64,000 nt of DNA from Schizophyllum amplum (lineage: Eukaryota > Basidiomycota > Agaricomycetes > Agaricales > Schizophyllaceae). Below, piece after piece: positions 9,440 to 20,100 of this stretch. Position 1 is the first letter of the stretch, and each line of letters begins with the position of its first letter. Both the position numbers and the translations under genes were made by a program. Under the pieces are notes generated by a model. It was given only the letters and a program-made list of their open reading frames with translations. It was not told the DNA's origin and did no database searches. The stretch is from NCBI GenBank assembly GCA_007026445.1, contig VDMD01000011.1:558001-622000 (forward strand), given 5' to 3'.

Positions 9440-12400
9440 CTAGCGCACTAGACCAGTCAGCCCCACCATATGCTGCAGCTTAGACCGGCCCAAAGCCTTG
9501 GTCAGCATGTCAGCTGGCATGTTCTCCGTGGCCAGATGGACAAGACAGATCGACCCCTTGTGCACCTCGTCGCGCAGCCAGTAGAAGCGCAGGTCCAGAT
9601 GCTTCATGCGCCCATGATGCTCTGGATTGCGCGCCACCTGCAGAGCGGAGTTGTTGTCGATGTAGAGCGTGGAGGGCGCGTCCTTGACCGAGTAGCCCAA
9701 CTCGGTGAGGAAATGGCGCATCCACAACATCTCCTGCCCGGCAGACACGGCTGCAACGTACTCGGCCTCTGTGGTAGAGAGCGCGACAATGGTCTGCAGC
9801 TTACTCGCCCAAGAGACCGGTGCACCCGCCATCATGACGATGTGGCCACTGGTAGACCTGCCGTTGTCCGGGTTCCCGCCATGATCCGCGTCCGTGTAGG
9901 TGTAGAAGAGCTCCGAGCGCGCACCAACGGGGCTGCCATCGTAGGTCAGCTTGATATCAAGCGTGCCCCTGATGTAGCGGAAGACGCGCTGTAGCGCCTG
10001 CCAGTGCTTGCGCCCAGGATGGCCGGTATGACGCGCGAGCACAGAGACGGGGTAGGCAAGGTCAGGACGAGTGGCGATGGCGAGCCAGGCAACGGCGCCG
10101 ACGGCAGAGACATACTCTGCAGAGCGAGAGGACACGAAGTCAATGTCCTCTGGCGTCTTGGGAGCGTCATCAGCGGTCAGCTTCACAGCCTGATCAAGCG
10201 GAGAGACGACGGGTTTGCAGTCAGCCATACCATAGCGCTCAAGGATGTCGACGCAGTACTGGCGCTGGGAGAGCGAGAGCTTGCGCTGCGAGCGCTCGCG
10301 CTGGATCTCGACACCTAGGAGCCACGAGGTAGGACCGAGCTCGCGCAGCTTGAAGTGCTTCTTCAGCTCTTCAATGATCTCCTGCGCCTGCGCGTCCGTC
10401 TTGGCTGCAATCGTCATGTCATCAACAAAGACAGGAATGACGATGCGCGCCTCATCGCGTCCAAACACCCACACGCTGTGGTCGCAGAGGATGCGCGTGA
10501 AACCCATGTCGCACAGCACCTTGTTCAGTGTCTTGTGCCAAACGTGACTCGCCTGCTTCAGCCCGTATAGCGACTTCTTGAGGCGCCAGACGTAGTCCTT
10601 GTTGCGCATCTCGAAGCCGGGCGGTTGGCGCATGTAGATCTCCTCGTCGAGCCAGCCGTTCAGGAACGCGTTGCTGATGTCGACCGAGTAGAGGACGAGG
10701 TCTTCAATGGCGGCGAGGGCGAGGATGGCGCGGATGGCGGACCACTTGGGCGTAGGCGCAAAGGTCTCGGTGTACTCGAAGCCGGGGCGCTGCGAGAAGC
10801 CCTGGGCGACGCAGCGCGCCTTGTAGCGCTCGATAGAACCGTCAGCCTTGCGTTTGACCTTGAACACCCACCGACTGCCAATAGCGCGCGCACCGGGCGG
10901 GAGCTGGACGAGCTCGAACGTGCCGTTGTCAATGAGCGCCTGCATCTCGTCAAACGCAGCGTCAATCCACTTCGACCGGTCGGGGCGGCGTAACGCCTCT
11001 GCAAACGTCCTTGGCTCGGTCTGCTGCGCATCTGCTGGGACAACGGACGAGTAAGCGTAATCCAGGCCCTGCTCGACTGACCACTGCTCCTCCTGCACTC
11101 CATCAAAGACGTAGTCGAGTCCGGCCTGCATGGCATGTTCCCCGGGCACGGCGGTGTCGTCCTTCAACAGCAGTTCATCGTCACTGCCGCTCCCGGAGTC
11201 ATGCTCGACGGGGGGCGTCTCCTTCTCCATCTCCTGCTCCTTCTCCTCCTCCGACTCCTCAATCTCCTCTATACTCGCTTCAAGCGGCGCATAGCGGTTA
11301 GGCGACACGACGGGCGGACCGCTAGCCCAACGGCTAGGCGGTGGTGGTGCGGGTGGCCGCATAGCGCGCTCCTGCAATGCGCGCTCGCTCATGTTGAAGC
11401 GTGGCGCGCTCTGGCGCACTGGGCGCGATGGGCCTGCAAATGGGTCGGTCGGCGGTCGCGGCGGCTCTGCCAGCCACTCGGGCACCTCCCCCCTATTAGG
11501 CGGTGCCTCAGGGGAAGGCGGGCGATGGCGCGTAGCTCGCTGCTGCACATGCTCCTGCTTTTTCTGGCGGCCGCGCTGAAGCAGCAGGCTGGGTGGTCCA
11601 ACGCGTACAGAACGTGGAGCCTGAGGTACAGGCACAGGCGCGCTAGGCGGTGTGGTAGGCGGCTCGACCGTAGGCGCGCGAGGCGGCGAACTGGGCGGCG
11701 GCGTCTGCAACTGCGGAGCGGGAGGAGCCGGCTGACCGGATGGGGGAGGCGGCAGATCATGGACAGCGTCATCATCGCTATCGTCAGACTCGCGATTAGG
11801 AGGCGATTCCCCATCACCCCCTTGATCTGCGGCATCCCCAAAGTCCGGTGGTCCCTCACCTCTGTCCAGGAGCGACGCGGTAATCAAGTTTATACTCTTG
11901 GTAGAGTTCCCCGGCATGTAGCGCTCGTCAAAAACGGTGTGCGAGGAGATGAGCGTCTTCTGGGTTGCCGGGTTCCAGAAGAGCCAGGCCTTGGTGCCGG
12001 GCGGGTAGCCGATGAAGATGCACTTTTGCGAGTGCGGCTCAAGCGCGCGCCGGTGCCGCTTCTTCACCAGGACGTAGGCAAGGCAGCCAAATGTTGGAGT
12101 TGGTGTGCTTGGACCGGCCCGATTGGGATAGTCACACTTAGTTACGAGTTACACCTGTCACTTAAGCTTTTGTCTTCGACCGTCATTTTGCGTGTTTGTG
12201 TCTGTGTTTGTGCATTCTTCTCTTGATACCAAAGACGCGGAAGTACGAGACGTCCGGCTTCTTGCGCTTCCAGCCGATGTAGGGCGTCTTGTCCGGTGGT
12301 AGCGAGGACGTGGGGGCGCGGTTGTCGACGTGGTTGAAGGCGGAGACAGCGTGCGCCCAGAACGAAGGCGGCAGCTTCGCTTCCCACAGCATCGAGCTGG

Positions 12401-12974
12401 CCGCGTTCGCTAGAGTCAGATTAGCTCGCTCTGCAACGCCGTTCTGATGCGGCTCATCTGGCTCAGTGAACTCGAGTCGCCACTCCTCACGGCGCGCCTG
12501 TTCCAACATCGCCTTGGTGATGTACTCGCCACCGGCATCACAGCGCATCACCTCCAACCGCTCGCCCGTCTCGATCTCTGCAGCCGCCTTGAACGCACAA
12601 ATAGCGGCCCAAGTATCGCTCTTCTTCTTCAGGTAGACCACCGTCCGCCAGCGCTCCTTGTCATCAATAAAGGTGATCCAGTAGCGGTAGCCCTCCTTCG
12701 TCGCCACAGGCATCGGTCCCTTCAAGTCGGTGTGAACCAGCTCAAGGCGCCGCTTAGCGCGCTCTCCCGGACCGCGCGGAACAGCCTTCCGAGTCTGCTT
12801 CCCCATGATACACGGCTCGCAGATCGGGTCCGGTGCATTGAAGGTGTCGAAGCGCATGCCCTTGACGAGCTTGCGACTGCGCAGCTTGCCGATGTCGCCG
12901 TGGTTGACGTGTCCAAAGCGGCGATGCCACAGCGAGGCGTCGAGCGGCAGCGTCGTAGTGGCAGCGACGCGTTG
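9440..12974 (-). pseudogene. copia pol polyprotein fragment (integrase-RT-RNase H), interrupted
   Basis: The part at 12234-12974 has the zinc-binding segment LWHRRFGHV...CEPCIMGKQ, the integrase core (VHTDLKGPMP, MRCDAGGEYI) and HQNGVAERA. It breaks in YFRVFG where the solo LTR 12092-12228 sits. The frame resumes downstream with LVKKRHRRALEP, a proline-rich linker, the reverse transcriptase (catalytic VFVDDMTIAA) and RNase H (TYTDADHGG, STTEAEYVA), ending at 9440. The 2.6-kb downstream part has no stop or frameshift, so it decayed little before or after truncation. It cannot make a full polyprotein. Confidence 0.9.
12092..12228 (+). mobile_element. Solo LTR (137 bp) in the integrase of copia A
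   Basis: The sequence TGTTGGAGTTGGTGTGC...TCTTGATA is flanked by the exact 5-bp duplication ccaaa (12087-12091 and 12229-12233). The intact copies at 19310 and 24070 show the empty site. It is a diverged relative of the 141-bp solo LTRs at 647-2097 and 32937-33077 and also ends in ATA. Confidence 0.92.
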
Positions 12975-13480
12975 ATGAGCCGGTGCATCAAGAAGATACA
13001 CCGGCACCGAGAATGACAGATATAATAAAAACAGACGAGAGTTACACATTGCGTGTAACATCTCGTCTGGAGCAAGTTCGAATACCAAGGCGACCCGCAG
13101 ATCAGAGCCATCCGGTCTCGTGATACGGCAACCCTCAACGAACGACCACAGTCAGCCCACTGGAGACGACAACATTGCCGGTGCTGTTGCGTCGAGGCGT
13201 AACGCGGACGACGTTGTCTGCGCACCTACGATGGCTCTGCAGCCACCACTGCAAGTAGCTATATCTTGATAACATACTGTAATTACTGGGCACTTGATCT
13301 CGATATTTTTCTGTACTTACTGATCAGTATTTTGGCCCTGCATCCAGTTCTGACCTCCTTACCTGTAATTAGCCAGGAAAAGAGCAGCAAACCCAGAGCA
13401 GCTACTGATTTAACATATTCTTGTAAGTCGCCGAATAGACAGTTGATATCCAAATCCTCGCACCTCATCGGCATCTATAG
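12975..13480. other. Chimeric junction between copia A and the KDZ fragment
   Basis: From 12975 the copia homology is replaced by about 290 bp of unrelated sequence with no LTR. From about 13265 AT-richer sequence leads into the 3' edge of the KDZ homology. No recognisable motif or duplication marks either border. Confidence 0.45.
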
Positions 13481-14962
13481 ACTTCTTCAGGACCTCATGG
13501 TATCTGTCCTTCTTAACCATGTATCCCCAACCATCACCCAGTACAGGGTCCTTCTCATCGTTAGAAACGAGGCGGTTGCAAATCCGGAAGTTGGCGTCTT
13601 CAGCCAAGAACAGCCAGTATTTGAAACTAAAATAGAGGTCACTGTCTGAGCTCTGGCGAAAGTAGAAGATGCAATACGCACGCTTGCCCCTGGGCGGCTG
13701 TCCGCCAGTCGGGAGGTAAATTGATATCTGGATGCGGGCAAGCTGGGCAGGCCAAAGCTAACTCGCCGTCTGACGTCCCGTTCACTCCACCATCATCGTG
13801 ACAGCGACCTCCACGCTTGAGCATTGATATATGTCGATACTGCTTTACAACAAGCGTAAAGCTGTGGCGACGATCCTAGACACAAGGCCACAAATCAGAA
13901 TAGGGTTGTGCTCGAAGTCAAAGACGACATACCATCACTTTTACACACCTGTCGTTGTTTGTGAGAGCAGCAAGGGTGCGGTAATAGTCATATGCAGAAA
14001 CATTCCCAAGGGCATTGAGCAAGACAAACTGGCGTAGGCAGGGGATCGTGGCGCAGGTCTGAGGGTCGACGGTTGTTGCTGGCCACCAAGCTGCTCTCAA
14101 TGTTTGTTGCGTGTATGCAAGGGAGGAGTCACAGCCGCAGAAGTCAACGGCAAGCTGATGTATGCCATTGGTATGGATGACGACAAAATTCTTGTTTGCC
14201 GGTCTTGGGATTTTGCATATAGAGCCAGGCGCATGGCCCAGTTGGAATCGCAGCCCCATCTCACGAAGAGTTGTACGAGCAAAGTAACCATGCCCTGTCC
14301 ATTCCTTTGAAGCACGTCAGAGAGAGCATGATGATCGAGTGGTTGTTGACGCACCTCAATCCAATGGAGGGGCTGATACTGGTGGTTCTGGATAGTGCAG
14401 GCTTTGCAAAACATCTGGCCGCCTTGACATTCTTGGCCACGGCATCTATACACAACACCAGTTCCTGTCCCGCATTTCCCACAGCGGTGGTAGTGGCCGT
14501 GGGCGCCGCGGCCTTCCAACCGCACAAGCTCGTCAAGATATAGGTTGCGATGGGGAAGCCAGGCTTGCATAGGAAAGTCCTTATGTTTCTGTTAGAAAGA
14601 GAAGGAGTAAAGTGCATCAGACTCACAGAGCTCTCGTATCGAGGCCGTTTGGCTGGAGGTTCAGTGTCAACGTCATCTCCCTGGTGCGGCGTATCCTCCT
14701 CCTGAATAACTTCTTCGACCAGGCTCGGACCCGGTGCAGCAGTATCGAAAGGGTTGTCCTTGAGAGTTGGCAGGTCCAAGACAGGTGCAGCTGAGCTTCT
14801 GCTGCTCCCGCTGAGTTGCCGTTGATGAGCACAAAGGTGGCGCCCGCTTTGAGTCAGACTCAATGTTTGCGACTGGTACTGATGATGTATGTGCAGCTCG
14901 TCTTGCGCTGTATGTGACGAAGACGAGGCAGAACGATGAGTTTGTTTCTGGCCACTGGACAT
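13480..14962 (-). pseudogene. KDZ-type transposase, N-terminal half
   Basis: Exons: about 14627-14962 (Ser/Gln-rich, from MSSGQKQTHRS), 14355-14579, 13949-14304, one near 13660-13860 and one near 13480-13640. Spliced, it reads DFPMQAWLPHRNLYLDEL, then a cysteine cluster (CGKCGTGTGVVYRC, CQGGQMFCKAC) and LHWIEEWTGHGYFARTTL, GLRFQLGH, then NGTSDGELALACPACPHPDINLP and AEDANFRICNRL-GDGWGYMV. This is the conserved N-terminal order of KDZ (Kyakuja-Dileera-Zisupton) transposases with a CxC zinc cluster. Homology ends where catalytic segments should continue; the chimeric junction and copia A lie there. Inferred to be a broken transposase, on the same strand as the TET/JBP-like gene 6.7 kb away. Confidence 0.8.
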
Positions 14963-15090
14963 CCGGGTGAGAGGGCGAGAACATGGGAGGAGGGAAACGA
15001 CGAGTGGGAATGTACTAAGGGGGAAATATCCACAAATGGAAGGTCCAAATATGGGTCACACGCTCAAACTTGTTCATTTACAGTGCAAAC

Positions 15091-15243
15091 TGTTGGAGAT
15101 AATCATGTGACCTCTGGTTGGTCTAATGATGTCCCAATATCACTAGTAACTATAGACCCGATAGCTCAGTGGTAGAGCATCACTCCCGAGATGTGGAGGT
15201 CCTTGGTTCAAACCCAGGTCGAGTCACTTTGCTTTTCCCAACA
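15091..15243 (+). repeat. 5' LTR of the TRIM (153 bp)
   Basis: It begins TGTTGG and ends CCAACA. It contains a tRNA-like unit at 15155-15225, followed by two T-rich runs (TTT and TTTT) that could stop Pol III. It is identical to the 3' LTR. Confidence 0.95.
15155..15225 (+). tRNA. tRNA-like unit in TRIM 5' LTR
   Basis: This 71-nt cloverleaf shares its A box, D arm, variable loop and T arm with the units at 1664-1734 and 1919-1989. The anticodon arm is weaker: the top pair of the stem is T-T, and the loop CCCGAGA has C instead of the universal T33. It is unlikely to work in translation, but the Pol III promoter boxes are intact. Confidence 0.4.
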
Positions 15244-15342
15244 TGGTAGCAGCAACTCCCTGTGATATACTGCAGGTTAGTGTCCCTTGGCGGGGGGACC
15301 GAGTGCCGGAGGAAATTTGCGAGGTCACTGATCAAGGGGGTG

Positions 15343-15495
15343 TGTTGGAGATAATCATGTGACCTCTGGTTGGTCTAATGATGTCCCAATATCACTAGTA
15401 ACTATAGACCCGATAGCTCAGTGGTAGAGCATCACTCCCGAGATGTGGAGGTCCTTGGTTCAAACCCAGGTCGAGTCACTTTGCTTTTCCCAACA
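15343..15495 (+). repeat. 3' LTR of the TRIM (153 bp)
   Basis: Base-for-base copy of 15091-15243, directly preceded by the purine tract AAGGGGGTG. Its end abuts the caaac duplication. Confidence 0.95.
15407..15477 (+). tRNA. tRNA-like unit in TRIM 3' LTR
   Basis: Identical to the unit at 15155-15225, in the same position within the LTR. Confidence 0.4.
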
Positions 15496-15716
15496 CAAAC
15501 AGCAATGAGCCATAATGGCTCTCAAATTATGAGGTATGTGTATAGTAGGAGCAGCGTACTATAGTCCAATAGTGTGGAGGGTATCCAAGTAGTGGAAGGA
15601 ATGTAACTTAAAAATCCAGTAAGCTGATTATAGAGAATCCAGGGAGCGTCGAGTTCTGAGAATAAGAAGGTCATAGACATGAATGGTTGAGCGCTAACCA
15701 TTGTAACTACGACGCC

Positions 15717-16520
15717 TCAGCAGCAGCTGCAGCTCGACGGCCTCTCGACAGCTTCAACGCTATTGAGCAGCAGCCTGATGCTGACGTTGGGCGCGGGGAA
15801 GTTGCGGTTGGGGTGGTGGACGGCCTTGCAGTAGGGGCATTGGCCAGGCTTCTTCTTGTGGAACCTCGCGAGGCACAGGCGGCAGAAGGTGTGGCCGCAT
15901 GAGTTGGCCCTAAGAGCAAAAATTCCATAAACGAGAGGAACAGCAGCAGGGGCTGATAACTCACTGCATTGGGTCGCACATCCGCTGGTAGCAAATTGGG
16001 CACTCAAAGAGGGCGGTCATCCTTGCCTGCATCAACTTAAGCGGAGATTTTGGATGAAAAGATGTATCTCGCACCATTTGTTCATCCTGCACAGACACCT
16101 TCTGTTCCAGGCCCTTGTTGGTCTTCCGAACCCCCTTCAACTTTCTTGAAGTAGCACAGATAACCTAAGTCACAATTGTCAGCAGTTACATCTACCGTTA
16201 TATGTGTAGCGCACCCGGTGATTCATGCCGTTGGAGAAACATGACTTGGAAAGCCGCTCCTCCGCCTCTTCGAGCTTCTTCTCCATGTTCTTAAGCTTGC
16301 GCCGCTCTTCCTTCAGCTCCTTCTGCATCCTGCTCAGAGCGTAGGTCCTATGGAACCAAGGGTTCCGCTCTTCATCCTCCTCGTCCTCTTCGTCCTCCTC
16401 TTCAGAATCACTGATGTCAATCACCTCGGGCAACAGATTGATGACAGTGCGGCGGCGGCGGGGTGCAGTGATGGCAGTGGAAGGAGCGGGGCGAGTACGC
16501 TCGGTGCGGGCAGGAGGCAT
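15717..16520 (-). CDS. RING-finger protein (putative E3 ubiquitin ligase)
   Basis: Four exons joined by short introns: from the start at 16520 (MPPARTERTRP) through an acidic run (ISDSEEEDEEDEED) and a coiled coil (ALSRMQKELKEERRKL, KKLEEAEERL), then a short helical exon, then the RING. After splicing the RING reads CPICYQRMCDPMQ, NSCGHTFCRLC and GQCPYC, giving the C3HC4 ligands. Introns have GTGCG- or GTGAG-type donors and TGCTGAC-like branch sites. The stop is at 15717-15719. The coiled coil plus C-terminal RING suggests a dimeric ubiquitin ligase; the substrate is unknown. A 10.5-kb retroelement lies 55 bp upstream of the start codon and probably replaces its promoter. Confidence 0.8.
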
Positions 16521-16575
16521 ACCGAGCGTAAGCAAGATCCTAAGCAAATGAGGGTGTGGTTCAGAGCGATGAAAG

Positions 16576-16826
16576 TGTTGGGATTGGTGTTCTAGCACGC
16601 TCTCGTGCTTATGGTATTTTTCTCCCATTTTTGCTGATTTTTCCCGTGCCGTTATCGCTACTTATGCGCGCACTATGCCTTACGCTGTGCGCCACATATT
16701 CCGCTTAGTCATCGGCATTTCCCGGGCTTTCTGCCTAGAGCGGCCGCATCCAAGTCTCTCTTCATCTCTGACTTGTTTGTGTGCTGTCGCTCTAGTCTGA
16801 TCTGATCCTCTGTTCTACCTCGGATA
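16576..16826 (+). repeat. 5' LTR of the composite copia element (251 bp)
   Basis: It runs from TGTTGGGATTGG to CTCGGATA. It is shorter than the sister LTRs (308-314 bp) because it has only one copy of the 26-bp TGACTTGTGTGCTG unit. Confidence 0.92.
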
Positions 16827-17198
16827 GGTTATGAGCGCCGCGCTCTAGCCACTCAGATCAAGCAAAAGCGACCTCCGCACCATATTCGCCGTTGCCGGCG
16901 CATTTCAGCTGCGATTCCCTCCGTTCGAGCGGCAGTCTACGCGCAAGGGTCCCCTCTACCCCTGTGCTGACCCGCGTTCCGCGAAAATCGCCTGGTCGCC
17001 CGCAACAGCTCCGCGAAAAACGCAGTTTCCGATCGGGCCAATCCGGAACCCGTTCTCAAACTCGCCGTCCCGCGCCCATTCCTCCCCCCGCCCTCCCCGT
17101 TCAAGTTCGACGCCTTCCCCCACGTCGTCCTCTACACGTCGCCGTCACTGCCGTCGCGCTAGCCCCACCCGTTCCCACGCTATTCCCCCGTCATCATC

Positions 17199-20100
17199 AT
17201 GGCCCAGCGCGACTCTGATGGGCGCCCTACGCTTACTCGCCTCAACTGGGGCTGGTACGAGCTCGAGATCGAGTCCTACCTGAGCAGCAAGGGCGTTCTG
17301 CGCTATGCAAAGGGGACAGTGATCGAGTTCAAGCCCAAGGACGCTGCCAACCCCACAGAGAGCGAGTACCGCCTCATAGAGGAGTACCAGCGCTTCAGGG
17401 AGAAGGCTGCTGGCGAGCTCTGGCTCTCCATTGAGGACTCGCTGCGCCCGCAGTTCTCGGCGAAGCGTGGTGACCCGGCCGAGCTGCTGAAGGCGCTCAA
17501 GGCCAAGTTCCACCTGCAGGTGCCTGGGACGCGTTTTGCCGCGTTCAATGACTTCTTCAACATCGCTCTGGACGATCCCGACGCGCCCGCCGCCCTCCAG
17601 ACCCTCCTCACCCGCATCGATCAGGCGATCGCCCGTGTCCAGTCGCTGCGCCCGGCCGCTGGCTACGACATCACCACGATGGACGAGGAGCTGTGCGCCA
17701 TGGTCGCGCTGCGCGCGCTCGCCACCTCGTCCAACTCGCAGCACGAGACGCTCTACACGTCGTTGCTTGTGGACAAGAACATGACGTACTCGACGCTCAA
17801 GGACGTCATTGATCGCGAGTTCGCCGCTCGGGGTATGGCGGACAACGCGGACCCGCTCGCTGCTAACCGCGCCGGCTTCACGCCGACGTGCGCCAACTGC
17901 CGCGGCCCGCACTTCCTGCGCGAGTGCAAGGAGTTTGTGCCGCTCTGGAAGCAGCGCGAGGAGGCCGCCGCCAACGCCGCCAAGGCGCCGAACCAGCGCG
18001 GGCAGGGCAAGAAGAAGAAGAACAGCGGCAACGCGGCCAACGCGCAAGCCGCGCCCGCCTCTGACGCGTCCTCGTCGTCGCCCCAGGCCGCCTCTGCTGC
18101 GCGTGTCGAGTCTGCTGGCCAGGCAAGCGCTTTCCTTTCGTCCACCGCGCTCCGGGAGTGGCTCCAGTCAAAGGCTGCCGCTAACTTCAACACCGACACA
18201 GGTGCCTCTCTACACATGACGCCCCGGCGAGACTGGTTCATCACCTACTCGCCGCATCGCGTGCCCGTTCGCCTAGCGAACGGCACGATCGTCTACTCAG
18301 CGGGCATCGGGTCGGTGCAGTATCAGCCGGTGGATGGGGAGAAGAAGCTGCAGCCTATCGTGTTCCTTGACGTCCTTCATGTCCCTCTCCTTACTTCGAA
18401 TCTATTGTCCATCTACCACCTCACTGCGCACAAGGGGTACGAGGTTCAGATTAAGGATAAGCGCGTCATGTTCTACCGCGCCGGGACGCTCGTCTGCACT
18501 GCTACGGTTGACGAGTCCAACACGGGCTACCTGGACGGCCACGTTGTTGCGCCGCCTGCGCCGCGCAACGCGTATGCTGCCACTACGACGCTGCCGCTCG
18601 ACGCATCGCTCTGGCATCGCCGCTTCGGACACGTCAATCACGGCGACATCGGCAAGCTGCGCAGCCGCAAGCTCGTCAAGGGCATGCGCTTCGACACCTT
18701 CACCGCGCCGGACCCGATCTGCGAGCCATGTATCATGGGGAAACAGACTTGGAAGGCAGTTCCGCGCGGTCCGGGAGAGCGCGCTAAGCGGCGCCTCGAG
18801 CTGGTTCACACCGACTTGAAGGGGCCGATGCCTGTGGCAACAAAGGAGGGCTACCGCTACTGGATCACCTTCATTGATGACAAGGAGCGCTGGCGGACGG
18901 TGGTCTACCTGAAGAAGAAGAGCGATACTTGGGCCGCTATTTGCGCGTTCAAGGCGGCTGCTGAGATTGAGACGGGCGAGCGGTTGGAGGTGATGCGCTG
19001 CGATGCCGGTGGCGAGTACATCACCAAGGCGATGTTGGAGCAGGCGCGTCGTGAGGGGTGGCGACTCGAGTTCACTGAGCCAGATGAGCCGCATCAGAAC
19101 GGCGTTGCAGAGCGAGCTAATCTGACTCTAGCGAACGCGGCCAGCTCTATGCTATGGGAAGCGAAGCTGCCGCCTTCGTTCTGGGCGCATGCTGTCTCCG
19201 CCTTCAATCACGTCGACAACCGCGCGCCTACGTCCTCGCTACCACCGGACAGGACGCCCTACATCGGCTGGAAGCGCAAGAAGCCGGACGTCTCGTACTT
19301 CCGCGTCTTTGGCTGCCTCGCCTACGTCCTGGTGAAGAAGCGGCACCGGCGCGCGCTCGAGCCGCACTCGCAGAAGTGCATCTTCATCGGCTACCCGCCT
19401 GGCACCAAGGCGTGGCTCTTCTGGAACCCGGCAACCCAGAAGACGCTCATCTCCTCGCACGCCGTCTTTGACGAGCGCTACATGCCGGGAAACTCTACCA
19501 AGAGTATAAACTTGATTACCGCGTCGCTCCTGGACAGAGGTGAGGGACCACTGGACTTTGGGGATGCCGCAGATCAAGGGGGTGATGGGGAATCGCCTCC
19601 TAATCGCGAGTCTGACGATAGCGATGATGACGCTGTCTATGATCTGCCGCCTCCCCCATCCGGTCAGCCCGCTCCTCCCGCTCCGCAGTTGCAGACGCCG
19701 CCACCCAGTTCGCCGCCTCGCGCGCCTACGGTCGAGCCTCCTACACACCGCCTAGCGCGCCTGTGCCCGCACCTCAGGCTCCACGTTCTGTACGTGTTGG
19801 ACCACCCAGCCTGCTGCTTCAGCGCGGCCGCCAGAAAGAGCAGGAGCAGGTGCAGCAGCGCGCTACGCGCCGTCGCCCGCCTTCGCCTGAGGCACCGCCT
19901 AATCGTGGGGAGGTGCCCGAGTGGCTGGCAGAGCCGCCGCGACCGCCGACCGACCCATTTGCAGCCCCATCGCGCCCAGTGCGCCAGAGCGCGCCACGCT
20001 TCAACATGAGCGAGCGCGCATTGCAGGAGCGCGCTATGCGACCACCCGCACCACCACCGCCTAGCCGTTGGGCTAGCGGTCCGCCCGTCGTGTCGCCCAA

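Larger units (their letters stand above)
9107..12975 (-). mobile_element. Ty1/copia element A, 5'-truncated
   Basis: A minus-strand copia retrotransposon keeps its 3' LTR, purine tract, RNase H, reverse transcriptase, integrase and part of the GAG-pre-integrase region, but lacks gag, protease and the 5' LTR. Similarity to the element at 21276-27047 stops near 12975, within the sequence matching ...RNAYAATTTLPLD. Beyond it is unrelated sequence (12975-13262). A solo LTR of another family interrupts the integrase. The lost 5' end means no target duplication can be tested. Confidence 0.9.
15091..15495 (+). mobile_element. Intact 405-bp TRIM with tRNA-like units in both LTRs
   Basis: Two identical 153-bp LTRs (15091-15243 and 15343-15495; TGTTGGAG...CCCAACA) flank a 99-bp internal region. 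A 5-bp duplication caaac (15086-15090 and 15496-15500) marks the insertion. The internal region starts TGGTAGCAGC, fitting a primer site for a tRNA 3' CCA end, and ends with the purine tract GATCAAGGGGGTG, the same tract used by the copia elements. There is no coding capacity, so it must borrow its proteins. Full LTR identity implies a recent insertion. Confidence 0.95.

Noticed and set aside
15155..15225. A functional tRNA-Ser(CGA)
   Set aside because: Serine tRNAs need a long variable arm, which is absent; this copy also lacks T33 and has a mismatched anticodon stem. Kept only as a tRNA-like Pol III unit.
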